Notes: a model not told the origin generated them from the letters alone. DNA of 64,000 nucleotides from Macrobrachium rosenbergii (GCF_040412425.1 NC_089741.1:46554358-46618357), one strand, 5' to 3'; positions 1-11,922 are shown, counted from the first letter of the stretch. A program made the numbers and translations.

Positions 1-225
1 CCATAACTGACCTTAACCTTCAATAAAGTAAAACCAACTGAGGCTAGAGAACTGCAATTTGGTATGTTTGATGACTTGGGGGGTGGATGATTAACATGCC
101 AATTTGCAGCCCTCTAGAAGCAGTAATTTTTACGATCTGAGGGCGGATGGAAAAAGTGCGGACGGGACAGACAAAGCCATTTCAAGTTTTCTTTCGCAGA
201 AAACTAAAAAGCACAATTTAGTTCT
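1..225. repeat. Dyad-bearing repeat family B, copy 1 (cut by window edge)
   Basis: It contains GAGGCTAGAGAACTGCAATT and the inverted partner CCAATTTGCAGCCCTCTAG, then GATCTGAGGGCGGATGG and GGACGGGACAGACAAAGCC. It matches the copies at 1486 and 16147 in the same orientation. Confidence 0.75.
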
Positions 226-419
226 CTAATTTTAAAACTAAACTTTGGAGATGAAGAGAAAAAGAATATCATTTAAGTTAAGGAAGAAAATGCTGAATAA
301 CATAACACACATGAAAAGAAATTGCGTTTTATTCTGTTTTACCAAATGCCTCACTTGACATTAGTGAAATACGTATCTGGTAATAAGTAAACTGCAGAGG
401 ATCGTAACCTGTAGCCTGG

Positions 420-421
<2 letters not shown>

Positions 422-494
<73 letters not shown>
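422..494. repeat. (GA)n microsatellite
   Basis: About 36 uninterrupted GA units. Open frames across it (poly Ser-Leu) are artefacts. The stretch 495-1045 after it holds only an A/C-rich low-complexity run (830-874). Confidence 0.95.
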
Positions 495-497
<3 letters not shown>

Positions 498-1048
498 TGG
501 GCGATCAACTGCTCATTCAAAATTTATACCACCAAATAATTAAATAGGGGCAGGCTTTAACAAGGTAATCTGGACTGCAGTTGTGGGTTGGCACAGTTAA
601 TTAAGTAATATTCTTCCTAACACGGACAAAGGACGCTCTATTCAGCTATACATGATCTCTTCGCAAATTGAATAAACAAGTAAATGTATCAATACAGAAT
701 AATTAAATAAAAGCAAAAACGTTACGACTGATAACTGAATAAACGATATTCCTTCTTAGTTGAACCACGCCCATTCTTTTATCCTAGCCTTAAGCCTTGG
801 CCAGATACGTGCATCAATAACGTCCCCCCTCCCCCAAAAAAAAAACACACACCCACCCACACACACAAACACACGTCCTAAAATTCGGACCTCTATCCTG
901 AGGCAAAGTCACTCAATTGACTGACTGTAATTCTTCTGGCGCCACACGGTTATCGACCTCAAGCTAGGTACGCTATTACCTTGTTCTTTTCTTTCGGAAA
1001 AGTTGCAGGAAACCGTACAAAATTGACAAAGAGACAACCTAAATCCCG

Positions 1049-1049
1049 C

Positions 1050-1119
<70 letters not shown>

Positions 1120-1123
1120 TATC

Positions 1124-1159
<36 letters not shown>

Positions 1160-1231
1160 CATAAAAAATAACAAAAATTATGATAATAATAATAATAATA
1201 AATCAAGAAAGTACAAAAATTATGATAATAA

Positions 1232-1291
<60 letters not shown>
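1049..1291. repeat. (AAT)n microsatellite cluster
   Basis: Three blocks of ATA/AAT repeats (1049-1117, 1126-1156 and 1228-1291) are separated by near-identical spacers AAATCATAAAAAATAACAAAAATTATGATAAT-like, suggesting the whole block was duplicated. Confidence 0.95.
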
Positions 1292-1292
<1 letters not shown>

Positions 1293-1485
1293 TATTTTGC
1301 GTAAAATACACTAGTGTAAATTTCATATACAGAGCTGAAATATAAAAAAAATAAATCACATACGATAAATGAAATCCAAAGAAACAGTCCAGCAGAAACG
1401 CGGTTCATGGCTAAGTATCTCTTAATCAGATTGCTTGGCTGCTAGCTCTCTGCTTTCATCACTGAGAAAAAGAAAAAACAAAAAA

Positions 1486-1805
1486 TGCGCCGAGGTTTCT
1501 TCAGCGCAATCGAGTTTTCTGTACAGCGTATAATGCCGTATGAGCCGTGGCCCATGAATCTTTAACCACGGGTCGGTAGTGGCCTGTCCTATATCGTTGC
1601 CAGATGCACGATTATGGCTACATTTAACCTTAAATAAAATCAAACCTACTGAGGCTAGAGGGCTGCAATTTGGTATGCTTGATGACTGGAGGGTGGATGA
1701 TCAACATGCCAATTTGCAGCCCTCTAGCCTCAGCAGTTTTTAAGATCTGAGGGCGGACTGAGAGACAAAGCCGGCACAATAGTTTTCTTTTACAGAAAAC
1801 TAAAA
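1486..1805. repeat. Dyad-bearing repeat family B, copy 2
   Basis: The first part (GTTTCTTCAGCGCAATCGAG, CGTATAATGCCGTATGAGCC, GGCCTGTCCTATATCGTTGC) is followed by the dyad (left arm about 1651-1678, right arm about 1703-1733) and CTGAGGGCGGACTGAGAGAC. It has no open frame and no tRNA-like head. Confidence 0.75.
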
Positions 1806-1908
1806 ATATCGAGGAGGTGGAAAAAGGGAATAAGTGATGAAGCTCGTGAGAAGAAACTGATATTGGTTTTAGAAAGGCCGACCAAAGAATCTTGGAATTG
1901 GAACTGGA

Positions 1909-2192
1909 ATATAAAATTTAGGCCACAGGCCAAGCGCTGGGACCTATGAGGTCATTCAGCGCTGAAAGAGAAAAGGTCTTATAGGTGCAACACGAGGAAT
2001 ACCTTCTGTTGCACCATGAAACAACTGTTAGGAGAAGTTGAAAAGTAAGATAGAAGAAACACAATACAAACGGGGGTACAATATAAGGAATGAAAGGGGC
2101 TGTAGCTAGGGGCTGAAGGTATGGCGCAAAGAACCTTAAGTAATGCCTGCAGTGCACCGCGTGACGTTCACTGATTGCACTAACCCCCTACA
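1909..2192 (-). mobile_element. SINE-like repeat family 1, copy 1
   Basis: The plus strand reads AAATTTAGGCCACAGGCCAA, then GACCTATGAGGTCATTCAGC, ACTGTTAGGAGAAGTTG and CACTAACCCCCTAC. On the minus strand the head GTGCCGTCAGTGC..GGTTCTTTGCAGCG (intact in other copies) could be a weak tRNA-like A/B box pair, and the tail ends in short ATTCC-like repeats, so I take minus as the sense orientation. It is about 285 bp with no coding frame. Confidence 0.75.
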
Positions 2193-2445
2193 GAGATCAA
2201 CGAGTCTTGGCTTCAACAGACGACCGTGTTGTGGTTCCATTACGTTGCGTCTTATTTGGGTTGTGTATTTTTGTCTGCTTATATTTTACCACTGAAATTA
2301 TTTTTTAACACTTGAAGCCTTATTCTTTTTGAGGATGAAGAGGATTGCTGGTCATTTTGAAGCTTTTCACTTATTCACAATAAAATTCATTTACTTGAAT
2401 TTACATGCTCACGAAAACCAACAAAAGGAAGATTGAATATAAACT

Positions 2446-2752
2446 TAGTATGACTCAGAGAGAATGGATAAGACGAATATATACTTCAGAATGACTCAGA
2501 GAGAATGGATAAGACGAATATATACTTCAGAATGACTCAGAGAGAATGGATAAGACGAATATATACTTCAGAATGACTCCGAGAGAATGGGGAAGACGAA
2601 GACGAATATATACTTCAGAATGACTCCGAGAGAATGGGGAAGACGAAGACGAATATATACTTCAGAATGACTCAGAGAGAATGGATAAGACGAATATATA
2701 CTTCAGAATGACTCAGAGAGAATGGGGAAGACGAATAGAAACTTAAGTATGA
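2446..2752. repeat. 41 bp minisatellite
   Basis: About seven tandem copies of GACTCAGAGAGAATGGATAA + GACGAATATATACTTCAGAA + T. Two units carry a 6 bp GACGAA duplication and GGGGAAG in place of GGATAAG (47 bp variant). 2753-3693 holds only A-rich and short CT runs. Confidence 0.9.
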
Positions 2753-3693
2753 CTCTGGCACAATTAATAAGAACGGCAAAGACTAATGTAAGAAATATTG
2801 ATTTTTCCTCTACAAATAAACCACGACGTATTCATTCAATGGACATAAAACAACTCTTGAAGCAGAGAAAGTATTACCTTAAGCCATAAAACTGAAACCT
2901 CTTTTTTTTCCTTACCTGGCTTAACTTAAAACACATCCGTTCACATCTTTGCATCTGTCATTCACATCTTTCCATTTTCCGGATAACATGTCTCCTATGA
3001 TTACCCTCCATAGGAAAAAATTGTAAGGATGGAAAACTTCCCCTCTAATGTCTACATTAATCAAAACTTCTTGAGGAAGAGAAAAAATGGTGAAAGTAAA
3101 ACTTCCCTTGGGACGCAGAAAAGAAAAAAAAAGTGAGACCAAGATTACGGTCCATTCTAATTGAAGGGAGTGGATCTGTAAAAAAAAACTACCACCAAAG
3201 ACGGTATAGACCCTATCCTAAAAACAAAACCTACTGTCATGGAAAGCTTATTAGAAAACTTCTAAAACAAATACCGTTAAAAAAAAAAAAAGCTATTAGC
3301 ACTGACAAGATATACCCTTCCCCAAAAATAAAAAAAACTCTCCTAGCGTAGAGAGTATTTACTCATTCCCAAAAAAAAAAAAAAAAAAACTACCAGGGAG
3401 AGCACATACCCATTTCCCAAAGCTAGAGTCAACAACATAAATAATTTCCAGGCTGGTCTTACCTTGCCTCTCTCTCTCTCTCTCTCTGGGCCTCTCTTGA
3501 AAGGCGTATGTATAGAGAGGCTTGGGACCCATATTGTTCCGACGGAAGTACTCGGGGCTAATATTTGATGATGTAGTGTTTCGTCCGGGAAGAGAGGCCA
3601 AAGTTACGATGGAATTTCAGACATTCATTCTCTTATTTCCTGAACAATTCTATTGCACTGCTCCATTTCAGTTTTTCAGATGGAATGAAATGT

Positions 3694-3915
3694 TAAAATT
3701 TAGGCCAAGGCCAAGCACTGCTACCTATGAGGTCATTCAGCGCTGAAAGGAAACTGAAAGGAAAAAGGTTTGAAAAGCGTAACAGGAGGAAAATCTCGCA
3801 GTTGCACTGAAACCACTGTTAGGAGAGGGTGGAAAGTACGGTGGAATAAAGGGAATATGAACGGAGGTACAGTAAACAGAATAAAAGAGGTTGCAGCTAG
3901 GGACTGAAAGGACGC
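3694..3915 (-). mobile_element. SINE-like repeat family 1, copy 2 (5'-truncated)
   Basis: The tail half is well preserved (AATTTAGGCCAAGGCCAAGC, GAGGTCATTCAGCGCTGAAA, GGAGGAAAATCTCGCAGTTG). The match ends after GCAGCTAGGGACTGAAAGGACGC, where the head (AACCTTAAGTAATGCC...) is missing. Confidence 0.75.
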
Positions 3916-4250
3916 CTACAGACTATCCCGCCCACCCCCTTCCCCCATTCGGAGTGGTCGCCATCTTGGCTCTGCGCGAAGGAGTCGTGTTACCATTTCG
4001 GAACCTGGGTGAGTCGGCACTCGGCCTCCAGAACCGGTCTTCGAAGTATGAAAGCCATGAGAACCGAGGCTTCGAAATATCGGAATTAAAACTTGGGTCC
4101 ATGGTTCTTAATAAGTCTTTACCATCCTGCAAAATGTCAAAGCTCTCGATGCACTGGTTGTTTAGATTTGCATTATCAAGCTTTATTGCAATCCCATTAT
4201 TGCCTCAAGTGTTAAATGCCGGTGAAGGCGTCCCGTAACTCACTCAACAA
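3916..4250. other. Less AT-rich, CpG-containing unique segment
   Basis: This segment has visibly more CG dinucleotides than its surroundings, a CGCCATCTTGGC sequence (YY1-type core read on the other strand) at about 3959-3970, and GGGTGAGTCGG, which could act as a splice donor. A 115-codon frame from 3891 crosses it, but it begins inside a SINE copy and resembles no protein I know. It might be an old promoter or untranslated exon. Confidence 0.2.
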
Positions 4251-4388
4251 TGGTCTCCATCAATTTGGTAGTAAACATACGCAAAGGAGTGTATATATAA
4301 TTTTTGGAGACATCAACTCTTTCAGCAAAGTGTATTATACAGAATTTTTGTGCTTGTACGTTTATCCTAACAAGCAAATGAACATGTG

Positions 4389-4640
4389 TGTATATTATAT
4401 ATAATATATACTGTATATCCTATATATACTGTATATATATATATATATATATATATAGTATGTATATATACGTGCATATATTATATATACATATTAATAT
4501 ATGTATTTATATATATATGTATACATACATACATACATACATATATAAGTATATATATATGCATGCATGTATAAGTATATATACATATATTAATATGTAT
4601 ATATATACGTGTATATATATATACATTAAATACATATAAA
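4389..4640. repeat. AT/ATAC microsatellite block
   Basis: Imperfect TATA, ATAC and GTATAT runs make up 250 bp. The frames through it are Tyr/Ile repeats with no coding meaning. Confidence 0.9.
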
Positions 4641-4884
4641 TTCTCCAATACGCCGTTCCTCCTACAAGGGGCTGCCTCCATAGTTAAACAAAGTAACAGT
4701 GACTGACACGTTAATTAATCCCCATTAAAATACAGACAGATGTACAGCCAGATAAGACAGACAGTCAGCTAAACAGACAGATAGATGCTGACGCAATGAC
4801 ATTACACGTCATTTCACCACCTGGTGAATCGATACCCATAAGACACTCCCTCAGAGCCATATACATAAACCTTGTTACGTATTC

Positions 4885-4886
<2 letters not shown>

Positions 4887-4964
<78 letters not shown>
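4887..4964. repeat. (GA)n microsatellite
   Basis: About 39 GA units. The following 4965-5724 is unique AT-rich DNA with one G-rich run (5070-5094) and no recognised feature. Confidence 0.95.
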
Positions 4965-4966
<2 letters not shown>

Positions 4967-5724
4967 GATGAAGGCAATCAGCTTTAAATCTGTTATTAGT
5001 GACCGCTGGGCGCTGAGGCAAAAATGAGAAAACAATATTTCAAAGTTAACAAATAGACCGAACGCTTATGGGGGGGGTGGGGAGGGGGAGGGAGTGCTTA
5101 TATGCTTATATCTGTACCGTCACTAGTAAAAAACAAAAGTCTTTTTTATTAATCAACCGTATAACTTTCTAATTGCAACCCTGGGGAGTTTTAAGGTACA
5201 GATATATATTTTTATATAAGGCCTTCTTAACCATCTATTTGAATTACATAATTATCAGTTAATAACTTATTACTTATGTAATCACAAAATAAATTGCGTT
5301 CCGGAATAACATTTACGACCTCTTTCATCAATATGATCAATATAAAAATGTAATAATCTGGAGAATTAACATATTATAAAACGTATCATCATTGCAGTAC
5401 CCTGGCATTTTCCTTTTAACAAAATTGGTCTCAAAAAGCCGCAGATTGCAACCATCCCATACATAAATGGTAGAACCACCTTTTCAATTAAAGGCCGACT
5501 TAAAAGTAATGCCACAAGAAAGAAACATATGGCATGAACTCATCGAGAGCATGGGCATCCAATGGCTTTCGGAGAAGATATATATTCCTTCGAGTGAATA
5601 ACCAAGATGGACACAGTCGGCTAAATTCAGCTCGGTCACTGTGCCGAAGGTGTGTCTTAATATATCTTTCTATTTTAAAGTTTACAATGCGTGCGCCCGT
5701 CACTACACGACAGATTGAACTGAA

Positions 5725-6021
5725 GATAGAATTTAGGCCAAAGGCCAAGCACTGAGACCTATGAGGTCATTCAGCGCTGAAACGGAAATTGACAGTTAAA
5801 GGTTTGAAAGGTATAACAGGAGTAAAACCTCGCATTTGCACTATGAATCAATTGTTAGGAGACGGTGGAAAGTGAGATGGAAGAAAAAGAATATGAACGG
5901 AGGTACAATAAAAGAAACGAAAGGGGTTGCAGCTAGGGGCCGAAGGCACGCTGCAAAGAACCTTTAGTAATGCCTACAGTGACCGCAAGAGGTACACTGA
6001 CGGCACTACCCACCTACGGGG
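5725..6021 (-). mobile_element. SINE-like repeat family 1, copy 3
   Basis: This copy is complete and well preserved, from ATAGAATTTAGGCCAAAGGC to GCACTACCCACCTACGGGGC. It is among the best copies for a consensus. Confidence 0.8.
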
Positions 6022-6066
6022 CACACGAGAGATGTTAATTTATTTTTTAACTAAAATAACATCATA

Positions 6067-6681
6067 ATGCGCAAGCCTCTTTTACAAAGCCCGGTTCAAA
6101 TTCAAGAAGTAGGGGCGGGACCGAGATACACAGTGTTCAAAGACTGCCAACCCCCCCAAGGGGGGTGGGGGGTTCCTTATCAAGAGCGGGTTCTTTCCAA
6201 ATATCTAATAGCTATGACCAATAAGAGCTCTTTGTTAGTCCTAGCAGAAGCTCCGAAAGAAAATCTTTTGCATCGAATAGGAAAATGGGGTGCCTGGAAT
6301 TCTGAAATCTCTTACCATATGGACCCTACTATTGAGGACCGAGTTTTACTTGACACTTCAGACAAAATCTTTTCCTGTTTCACTGTTGTAACCTGTGATG
6401 GAACCTTCCAAAGTTTAGCGGTTCAGCTTGTGTTCAAAATGCCTCCATGTTTCAGCACTCCTTTTGCTGTGTACCTTGACATGCTTAACCGTTCCATCTG
6501 TAGAGATTCCTTTTGTTTCACTAGTGATGAAAGTCAATGTTTCAGTTTCACCTATGACGAAACTTCCTGTTATAACTTGCTCACTTTTGACGAAACTTTC
6601 CCCGTTTTAATGCCACACTTGCGAAAAAAAAAACCCACGCTTCAGTTTCTTGAACGATATTTTTATCCATTTCACTTATAG
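6067..6681 (+). other. 204-codon open frame of unknown meaning
   Basis: This is the longest non-simple-repeat frame in the window (MRKPLLQSPVQIQEV...). I do not recognise it. Its second half (6360-6700) is built of degenerate GTTTCAC..TGATGAAA / GACGAAAC units, which give Cys/Phe/Thr/Asp-Glu-Thr repeats, so the open frame may come from a decayed minisatellite. It has no clear splice sites and no family match. Probably not a gene. Confidence 0.15.
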
Positions 6682-7195
6682 TAAAACCCTTTTGTATCTC
6701 AATGTTTCACTTGCAAAACACCTTTATGGAACGCAAACATAGACGCATTCGACATAAGCGAAGGTTTACCGACAAGCAACACGGCAGCATTTCCAGGAAT
6801 GAACTTGAAATGGTTCATTAGCGGTTACAGAAAACTGAGCCACTAGTCTTCTACTCTTCCAAATGATGGTGATGAAGTGTCTAGGGGCACACTTCCGGGA
6901 AAATTACAAGCCTGAAGTACTCTGAAATGCCTTAAACCTTCCTCTTACCTTAAATATGCTTGTTTAGGGCAATTGTATGGTAAGGTTAAGGTCTTAACCT
7001 CAAGCGATGATATTTTAATGACTAGGCGCACTAATTAAAGAGAGAGAAGACAGTTAATGATGTCATTTTGTACGTTTAATGTATATTATATATTTATCTT
7101 TAAAAGAAATAAAAATAAAAATAATTTTCTAGGCACCATAAGACAAACGAGGGCTAGCAAAATCAGAGCATCACAACATAGTTATAGACAGAAAG

Positions 7196-7470
7196 ATATA
7201 ATATACAACTTAGGCCGAATGCCAAGCGGTGATACCTATGAGATCATTCAGTGCTGAAATGGAAATTGAGACTGAAAACGTTTGAATGGTGTAACAGGAG
7301 GAAAACCTCGCAGTTGCACTATGAAACAATTGTTAGGAGAGGGTGGAAAGTAAGACGGAAGAAGAATATGAATGGAAGTACAGTAATAGGGCCGAAGGAA
7401 CGCTGCAAGGAACCTTAAGTAATGCCTAAAGTGCACCGCGTGAGGAGCACTGACGGCACTAACCCCCTAC
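7196..7470 (-). mobile_element. SINE-like repeat family 1, copy 4
   Basis: This copy runs from ATATAATATACAACTTAGGC to GGCACTAACCCCCTAC, with a deletion of the GGAATGAAAGGGGTTGCAGC segment around 7390. Confidence 0.75.
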
Positions 7471-7692
7471 ATAAACAGCATAGTTATTAATTTATTAGTT
7501 TATTCTCCTCAGCACTCACCATCACCACAGAAACAAGGGTACGGAGGACACAAACAGCACCCAGGCATACCAATCTAACGAATTAGAGACGGACCGCTTG
7601 ATGCAAAATGCATAGAAAAGCAGGGGGTATAAGCACCCTCTATGTAACGCCCGTAGCTACACCATCTCTTTCACACGTACCGAGAAAACCCA

Positions 7693-7693
<1 letters not shown>

Positions 7694-7766
<73 letters not shown>

Positions 7767-7911
7767 ACGTGGGTTTTTTCTGAGAAGTGCATTACTCTCG
7801 AGAGGTGAGCAAGACGGGCTAGGTAACAAAGAAGACAGATACGGACGATGGAGGAGGAGGAGGAGGAGGAGGAGGAGGAGGAGGAGGAGGAGGAGGAGGA
7901 GGAGGAGGAGG
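7694..7911. repeat. (GA)n and (GGA)n microsatellites
   Basis: (GA)n occupies 7694-7765 and (GGA)n 7849-7911, separated by 83 bp of unique sequence. The GGA tract is about 21 units. Confidence 0.95.
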
Positions 7912-8069
7912 GCTGAATGTAATTATGCGAGGAAACGGTCGAGGTTCGTTTCTAGACCCAACCTTTTCTTATACCTAAGACTTTCTAAGGTTGGTCTAGT
8001 CCCATTCATAGCAATAAAGAACCTCTATCATCTAAGTAAATAATGGCTTCAGTAGAAACCGCAAGCCTT

Positions 8070-8120
8070 GAACTGAATATAAATAAATAAATGAATAAAT
8101 AAATAAATAAATAAATAAAC
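8070..8120. repeat. (AAAT)n microsatellite
   Basis: About ten AAAT units with one G interruption. Confidence 0.9.
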
Positions 8121-8266
8121 ATTCTACCGTCGATGTGCCCAGACCCTTGCATGAGCCTTGAGAGCTTTATCACCTCAGCCATGACAATCTCTCCTTTCCT
8201 CAAGTCACGTGACTCCATTAGACCTCGCATTAGATAATATCAAACCATCCTACGTCCTAAAGGAGT

Positions 8267-8269
<3 letters not shown>

Positions 8270-8324
<55 letters not shown>
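8270..8324. repeat. (GA)n microsatellite
   Basis: About 27 GA units. The 350 bp following it is AT-rich with no feature. Confidence 0.95.
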
Positions 8325-8325
<1 letters not shown>

Positions 8326-8676
8326 AAGGGGTTTTTATTCAATTTCTTTACAGTTCTTTTTAAGTTTAACTGAAGTCGTAGAAAATTCTCTTGAGGAACA
8401 AAGTTTATCTGACGTGGTAAAGTTAAGCATAAAACAGAAGTGAAAAATTACAAAAGTTTGACTGAAGACATGAAAATAATAATGAACAGAGGAGGCTTAT
8501 TGAGATACAGGTAACTACAATTCTCGTAAAAAAAAAAATTCATTAAATATTCAAAACTTCTACTCCAGCATCAGCCCCTTTCTGGATTAAATGCTTTCCC
8601 TGAATTTTGTGAATTGAGTTCACATATTAGGAAGGATAGAACAGAAATTGAAGTACAAAACCAGAGAAAAATGGGG

Positions 8677-8930
8677 ACACCTACTAGTGAAGATCTTTGC
8701 ATTGAGATCTACTAATGAAGGTCTTTGTTTTGAGACCTGATACGTGATGAAGAAATTTGTTATAAGACCTTCTTATTAAGATCTTTGTTCTGAAACCTAC
8801 TAGTGCATATCTTTGTTTTGAGATTCACTAATGATCTTTGTTTTGAGACCTACTAATGAAGATCTTTGTAATGAGACCTACTAGTGAAGATCTTTGTTCT
8901 GATCGACTAGTGAAGATCTCTGATTTATAA
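8677..8930. repeat. 28 bp minisatellite
   Basis: About nine diverged tandem units of ACCTACTAGTGAAGATCTTT + GTTTTGAG. One unit has 4 extra bases and one lacks 3. Confidence 0.9.
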
Positions 8931-9403
8931 ACTCGCAGACCTACTCCTCCAGAAGACAGACGTGTGTCTTGCCTTCGAGATACCCCATGCAAGATACAGG
9001 GACTTTACTAAGCAGAACTTGGGGTGGATAGCATTTTGCACAAGTGTTTAATTGATGCCGGTATCCGTGAAACGGATATGTGCTTGTTTATATTTCAGGC
9101 GGCTGGCATCAGTATGGGCGTATGGTCAGCGGTCACGCGTCTCTCTCTCTCTCTGACACATACAGACACTTAATCCTGATTTCTTTTATCACTTCTCCTG
9201 GATGAAATATATCTACTAAGCATATATGAACTTCAACCTCTTTTACATTCCCTAAGGTATCGTAGTGATGCCTGAAGGTTCTACATCCACTCAGCCTAGA
9301 TTCTATATCCAGTTCAAGAGATAATTCACCCTCACGAGGCTTCTTTAATATCTTAAGTTGTTCAGGGCTACTCGAACATCATTTCAGATGTCAACAACCT
9401 CCC

Positions 9404-9975
9404 TTATACTGTAGAACCTGGAATTCTATGATTCTTCCTTATAGGGCCTGGAATTCTTTGATTCCTCCTTACAGGGCTTAGAATTCTTTGATTCTTCCTT
9501 AAAGGACCTGGAATTCCTTGATTCTTTCTTACAGGACCTGGAATTCTATTATTCTTCCTTATAGAACCTGGAATTCTATTATTCTTACTTACAGGACTTG
9601 GAATTCTTTCATTCTTCCTTGCAGGACCTGGAATTCTTTGAGTCTTCCTTACAGGACCTGGAATTCTATTATTCTTCCTTACAGCACCTGGAATTCTTTG
9701 ATTCTTCCTTACACGACTTGGAGTTCTTTTATTCTTCCTGACAGGACCTGGAATTCTTTGATTCTCCCCGTAAGGAAGAATCAAAGAATTCCAGGTCTTA
9801 AAAGGAAGAATCAAAGAATTCCAGGTACTGTAAGAAAGAATAAAAGAATTCCAGGTACTGTAAGAAAGAATCAAAGAATTCTAGGTCCTGTACGGCAGAA
9901 TTCTTTGATTCTTCCTTACAGGACTTGGAATTCTTTGGTTCTTCCTTACAGGACCCGGAATTCTTTGAGTTCAAG
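9404..9975. repeat. 30 bp minisatellite with an inverted block
   Basis: Units of ATTCTTCCTTACAGGACCTG + GAATTCTTTG run forward from 9404 to about 9768, then inverted (CAAAGAATTCCAGG) from about 9769 to 9895, then forward again to 9975. Because 30 is a multiple of three, long frames of KNQRIPGPVR-like repeats result on both strands. These are by-products. 9976-10690 shows nothing else. Confidence 0.95.
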
Positions 9976-10697
9976 AATTGCAAAAACGTACGAAGTCATT
10001 CTAATGGACAGTCCACAGCCTACTAGCAGGCCAAGAAGTATTTGTATGCATTAGCGCTAATATTGAGAAATGGCACGTACCATGGCAAAACCGTAGATTA
10101 AAAATACCAACATATTTCAATTTCTGTGTATAAACATGCAAACCCACTTTATTATATACAAGTATTTCATGCATGTATGTACATACAAGTATACGTGTAT
10201 ACACTTGCATAAGCACTTGAATTACAAAAAAATAAAAAATAAAACCCGCTAGAATAAGATCAATATAAATTGTATAAATTTCACACAAAAAAATAAACGC
10301 GTTTCTATCAGACAACGCTTACCTTTTAAGTAAATTAAATTAAGTTCTTCTGCCTGGGGTGAGGCACACGCGCGTGCACACACAAACACACACAAAAATT
10401 CCAGGAACGCAAATTAAAATGCGAGCAAAGATTGAATCAAATTAAACAGCTCTAAAGGGTCCAGGACTTTGTGCTGCCGGGGACTGGCCGAGGGTGAAAC
10501 CTACTCTGGACTCGGTAACAAATTACATAATTTCAGATATTATTCTTTTTTTAAAAGAGGCCAACGGGAGGGGCAAACCAATGAGATGTGCACCTCCCCG
10601 ACAGCCCACAAAAAGGGGAAGGAGATAAACTGGGAAGATAACCCCATAGGAAGTGACAGACCTTCGACTATAAATACGTGTCTATATGAATTTTCAG

Positions 10698-10699
<2 letters not shown>

Positions 10700-10771
<72 letters not shown>
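10700..10771. repeat. (TA)n microsatellite
   Basis: About 35 TA units. Confidence 0.95.
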
Positions 10772-10775
<4 letters not shown>

Positions 10776-11105
10776 CTCTACGCCCTTTTTCCATTAAGGC
10801 TGTAGGTATTACCCCTCCAATCCACAGCACAAAAACTACATAAATAAAAAATAGTGAAGGTGCTAGCTGCACGTCCTGGCCCATGGATATTGAATGGGGT
10901 GAAATGCCAACGACTTTTCGCATTCCATGGTAGTCATTCAAGTGACAACACCTGCTTAGTTTGGCTTCCTGATAGTACCGTAAGCGAATGCGTTACTACC
11001 CATGGAATATATTCTAGCTGTTGATAACTCCGTCAACTGCTCTTCTTTCTCTAAGAAATCTTCTGAGGGAAATCTGACCCGAATTTAAGTCCGGTAATTC
11101 ATTTA

Positions 11106-11690
11106 GACCATGAAAATTTGGCCATAAAGCCAAGCATTGGGGTACTCACAACCACTCAGCGCTAAAAAAAAATAAATAAATAAATAAATAAATAAAAAAT
11201 AATTGAACAGAGGCAGTCGGAGCGGTTGGATAGCAAGATGGAAGAAGGTGGGAATGAATGTAAAGTAAAACGCTGAAAAGTGGGTGCAGCTAGTGGCTGC
11301 AAGGAAAGGAATATAAAACTTAGGCCGAGGGTAATCACTGGGACCTAAGAGGTCATTCAGTGCTGAAAGGGAAACTGAGAGTAAAAAGGTTTGAGACGTG
11401 TAACAGGAGGAAAACCTGGCAGTTGCACCATGAAACAATTGTTAGGAGAGGGTGGAAAGTAAGATGGAAGAAAAGATTATGAACGGAGGTAAAGTAAAAG
11501 AAATGAAAGGGGATGCAGCTAAGAGCCGAAGGGACGCTGCCATGAACCTTAAGTAATGCCTACAGTGTGCAGCGTGAGGTGCACTGACGGCAATACCCCT
11601 TCCCCCAACCCAGCTAGTGGCTGAAGGGACGCTGCAAACAACCTTTAGTAATGCCAACAGTGCTCCTCACTACCCCTTTACGGGGTGTGA
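11106..11690 (-). mobile_element. SINE-like repeat family 1, compound of three part-copies
   Basis: A decayed copy (11106-11307, interrupted by an AAAT microsatellite at 11168-11200) is followed directly by a nearly complete copy (11309-11610). A third fragment of the head only (11612-11690: CAGCTAGTGGCTGAAGGGAC to CCCCTTTACGGGGTGTG) follows. All have the same orientation, so tandem duplication or targeted insertion is possible. Confidence 0.7.
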
Positions 11691-11922
11691 ATCCGATAAG
11701 GCCCCAGAGAAGATATTTCTAGTTACGGAAATGACGAACGCGGCAGTTTCAGGGATTTACCGACGGAACATATAGCTATAGTTTCCGAGATTTAAGTCAG
11801 CGCAGAAAAAGTATTGCTGCCTCTTGTGGTTATACAAGGATATATATATATATATAGCTCTTACAACGAGATGAGACAGGGACAATAAGCGGTTGCACAC
11901 CACAACAATTCTTCCTTTAAAC

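Noticed and set aside
329..520. Open frames made of Ser-Leu, Arg-Glu, Tyr-Ile or poly-Leu repeats (here and over all other GA, TA and ATT tracts)
   Set aside because: They are translations of microsatellites; all frames of such tracts stay open by composition.
3891..4238. 115-codon frame as a gene
   Set aside because: It starts inside a SINE copy, matches no family I know, and has no supporting splice or start context.
5740..5785. Hammerhead-like reading of the SINE family 1 tail (GACCTATGAGGTCATTCAGCGCTGAAA)
   Set aside because: It forms a short double hairpin, but the CUGAUGA and GAAA core order is absent on both strands.
9404..10054. Long repeat frames on both strands (RIPGPVRKNQ-type), resembling a structural protein
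   Set aside because: The 30 bp unit is a multiple of three, so every frame without a stop in the unit stays open. The array also inverts, which a coding repeat would not tolerate.
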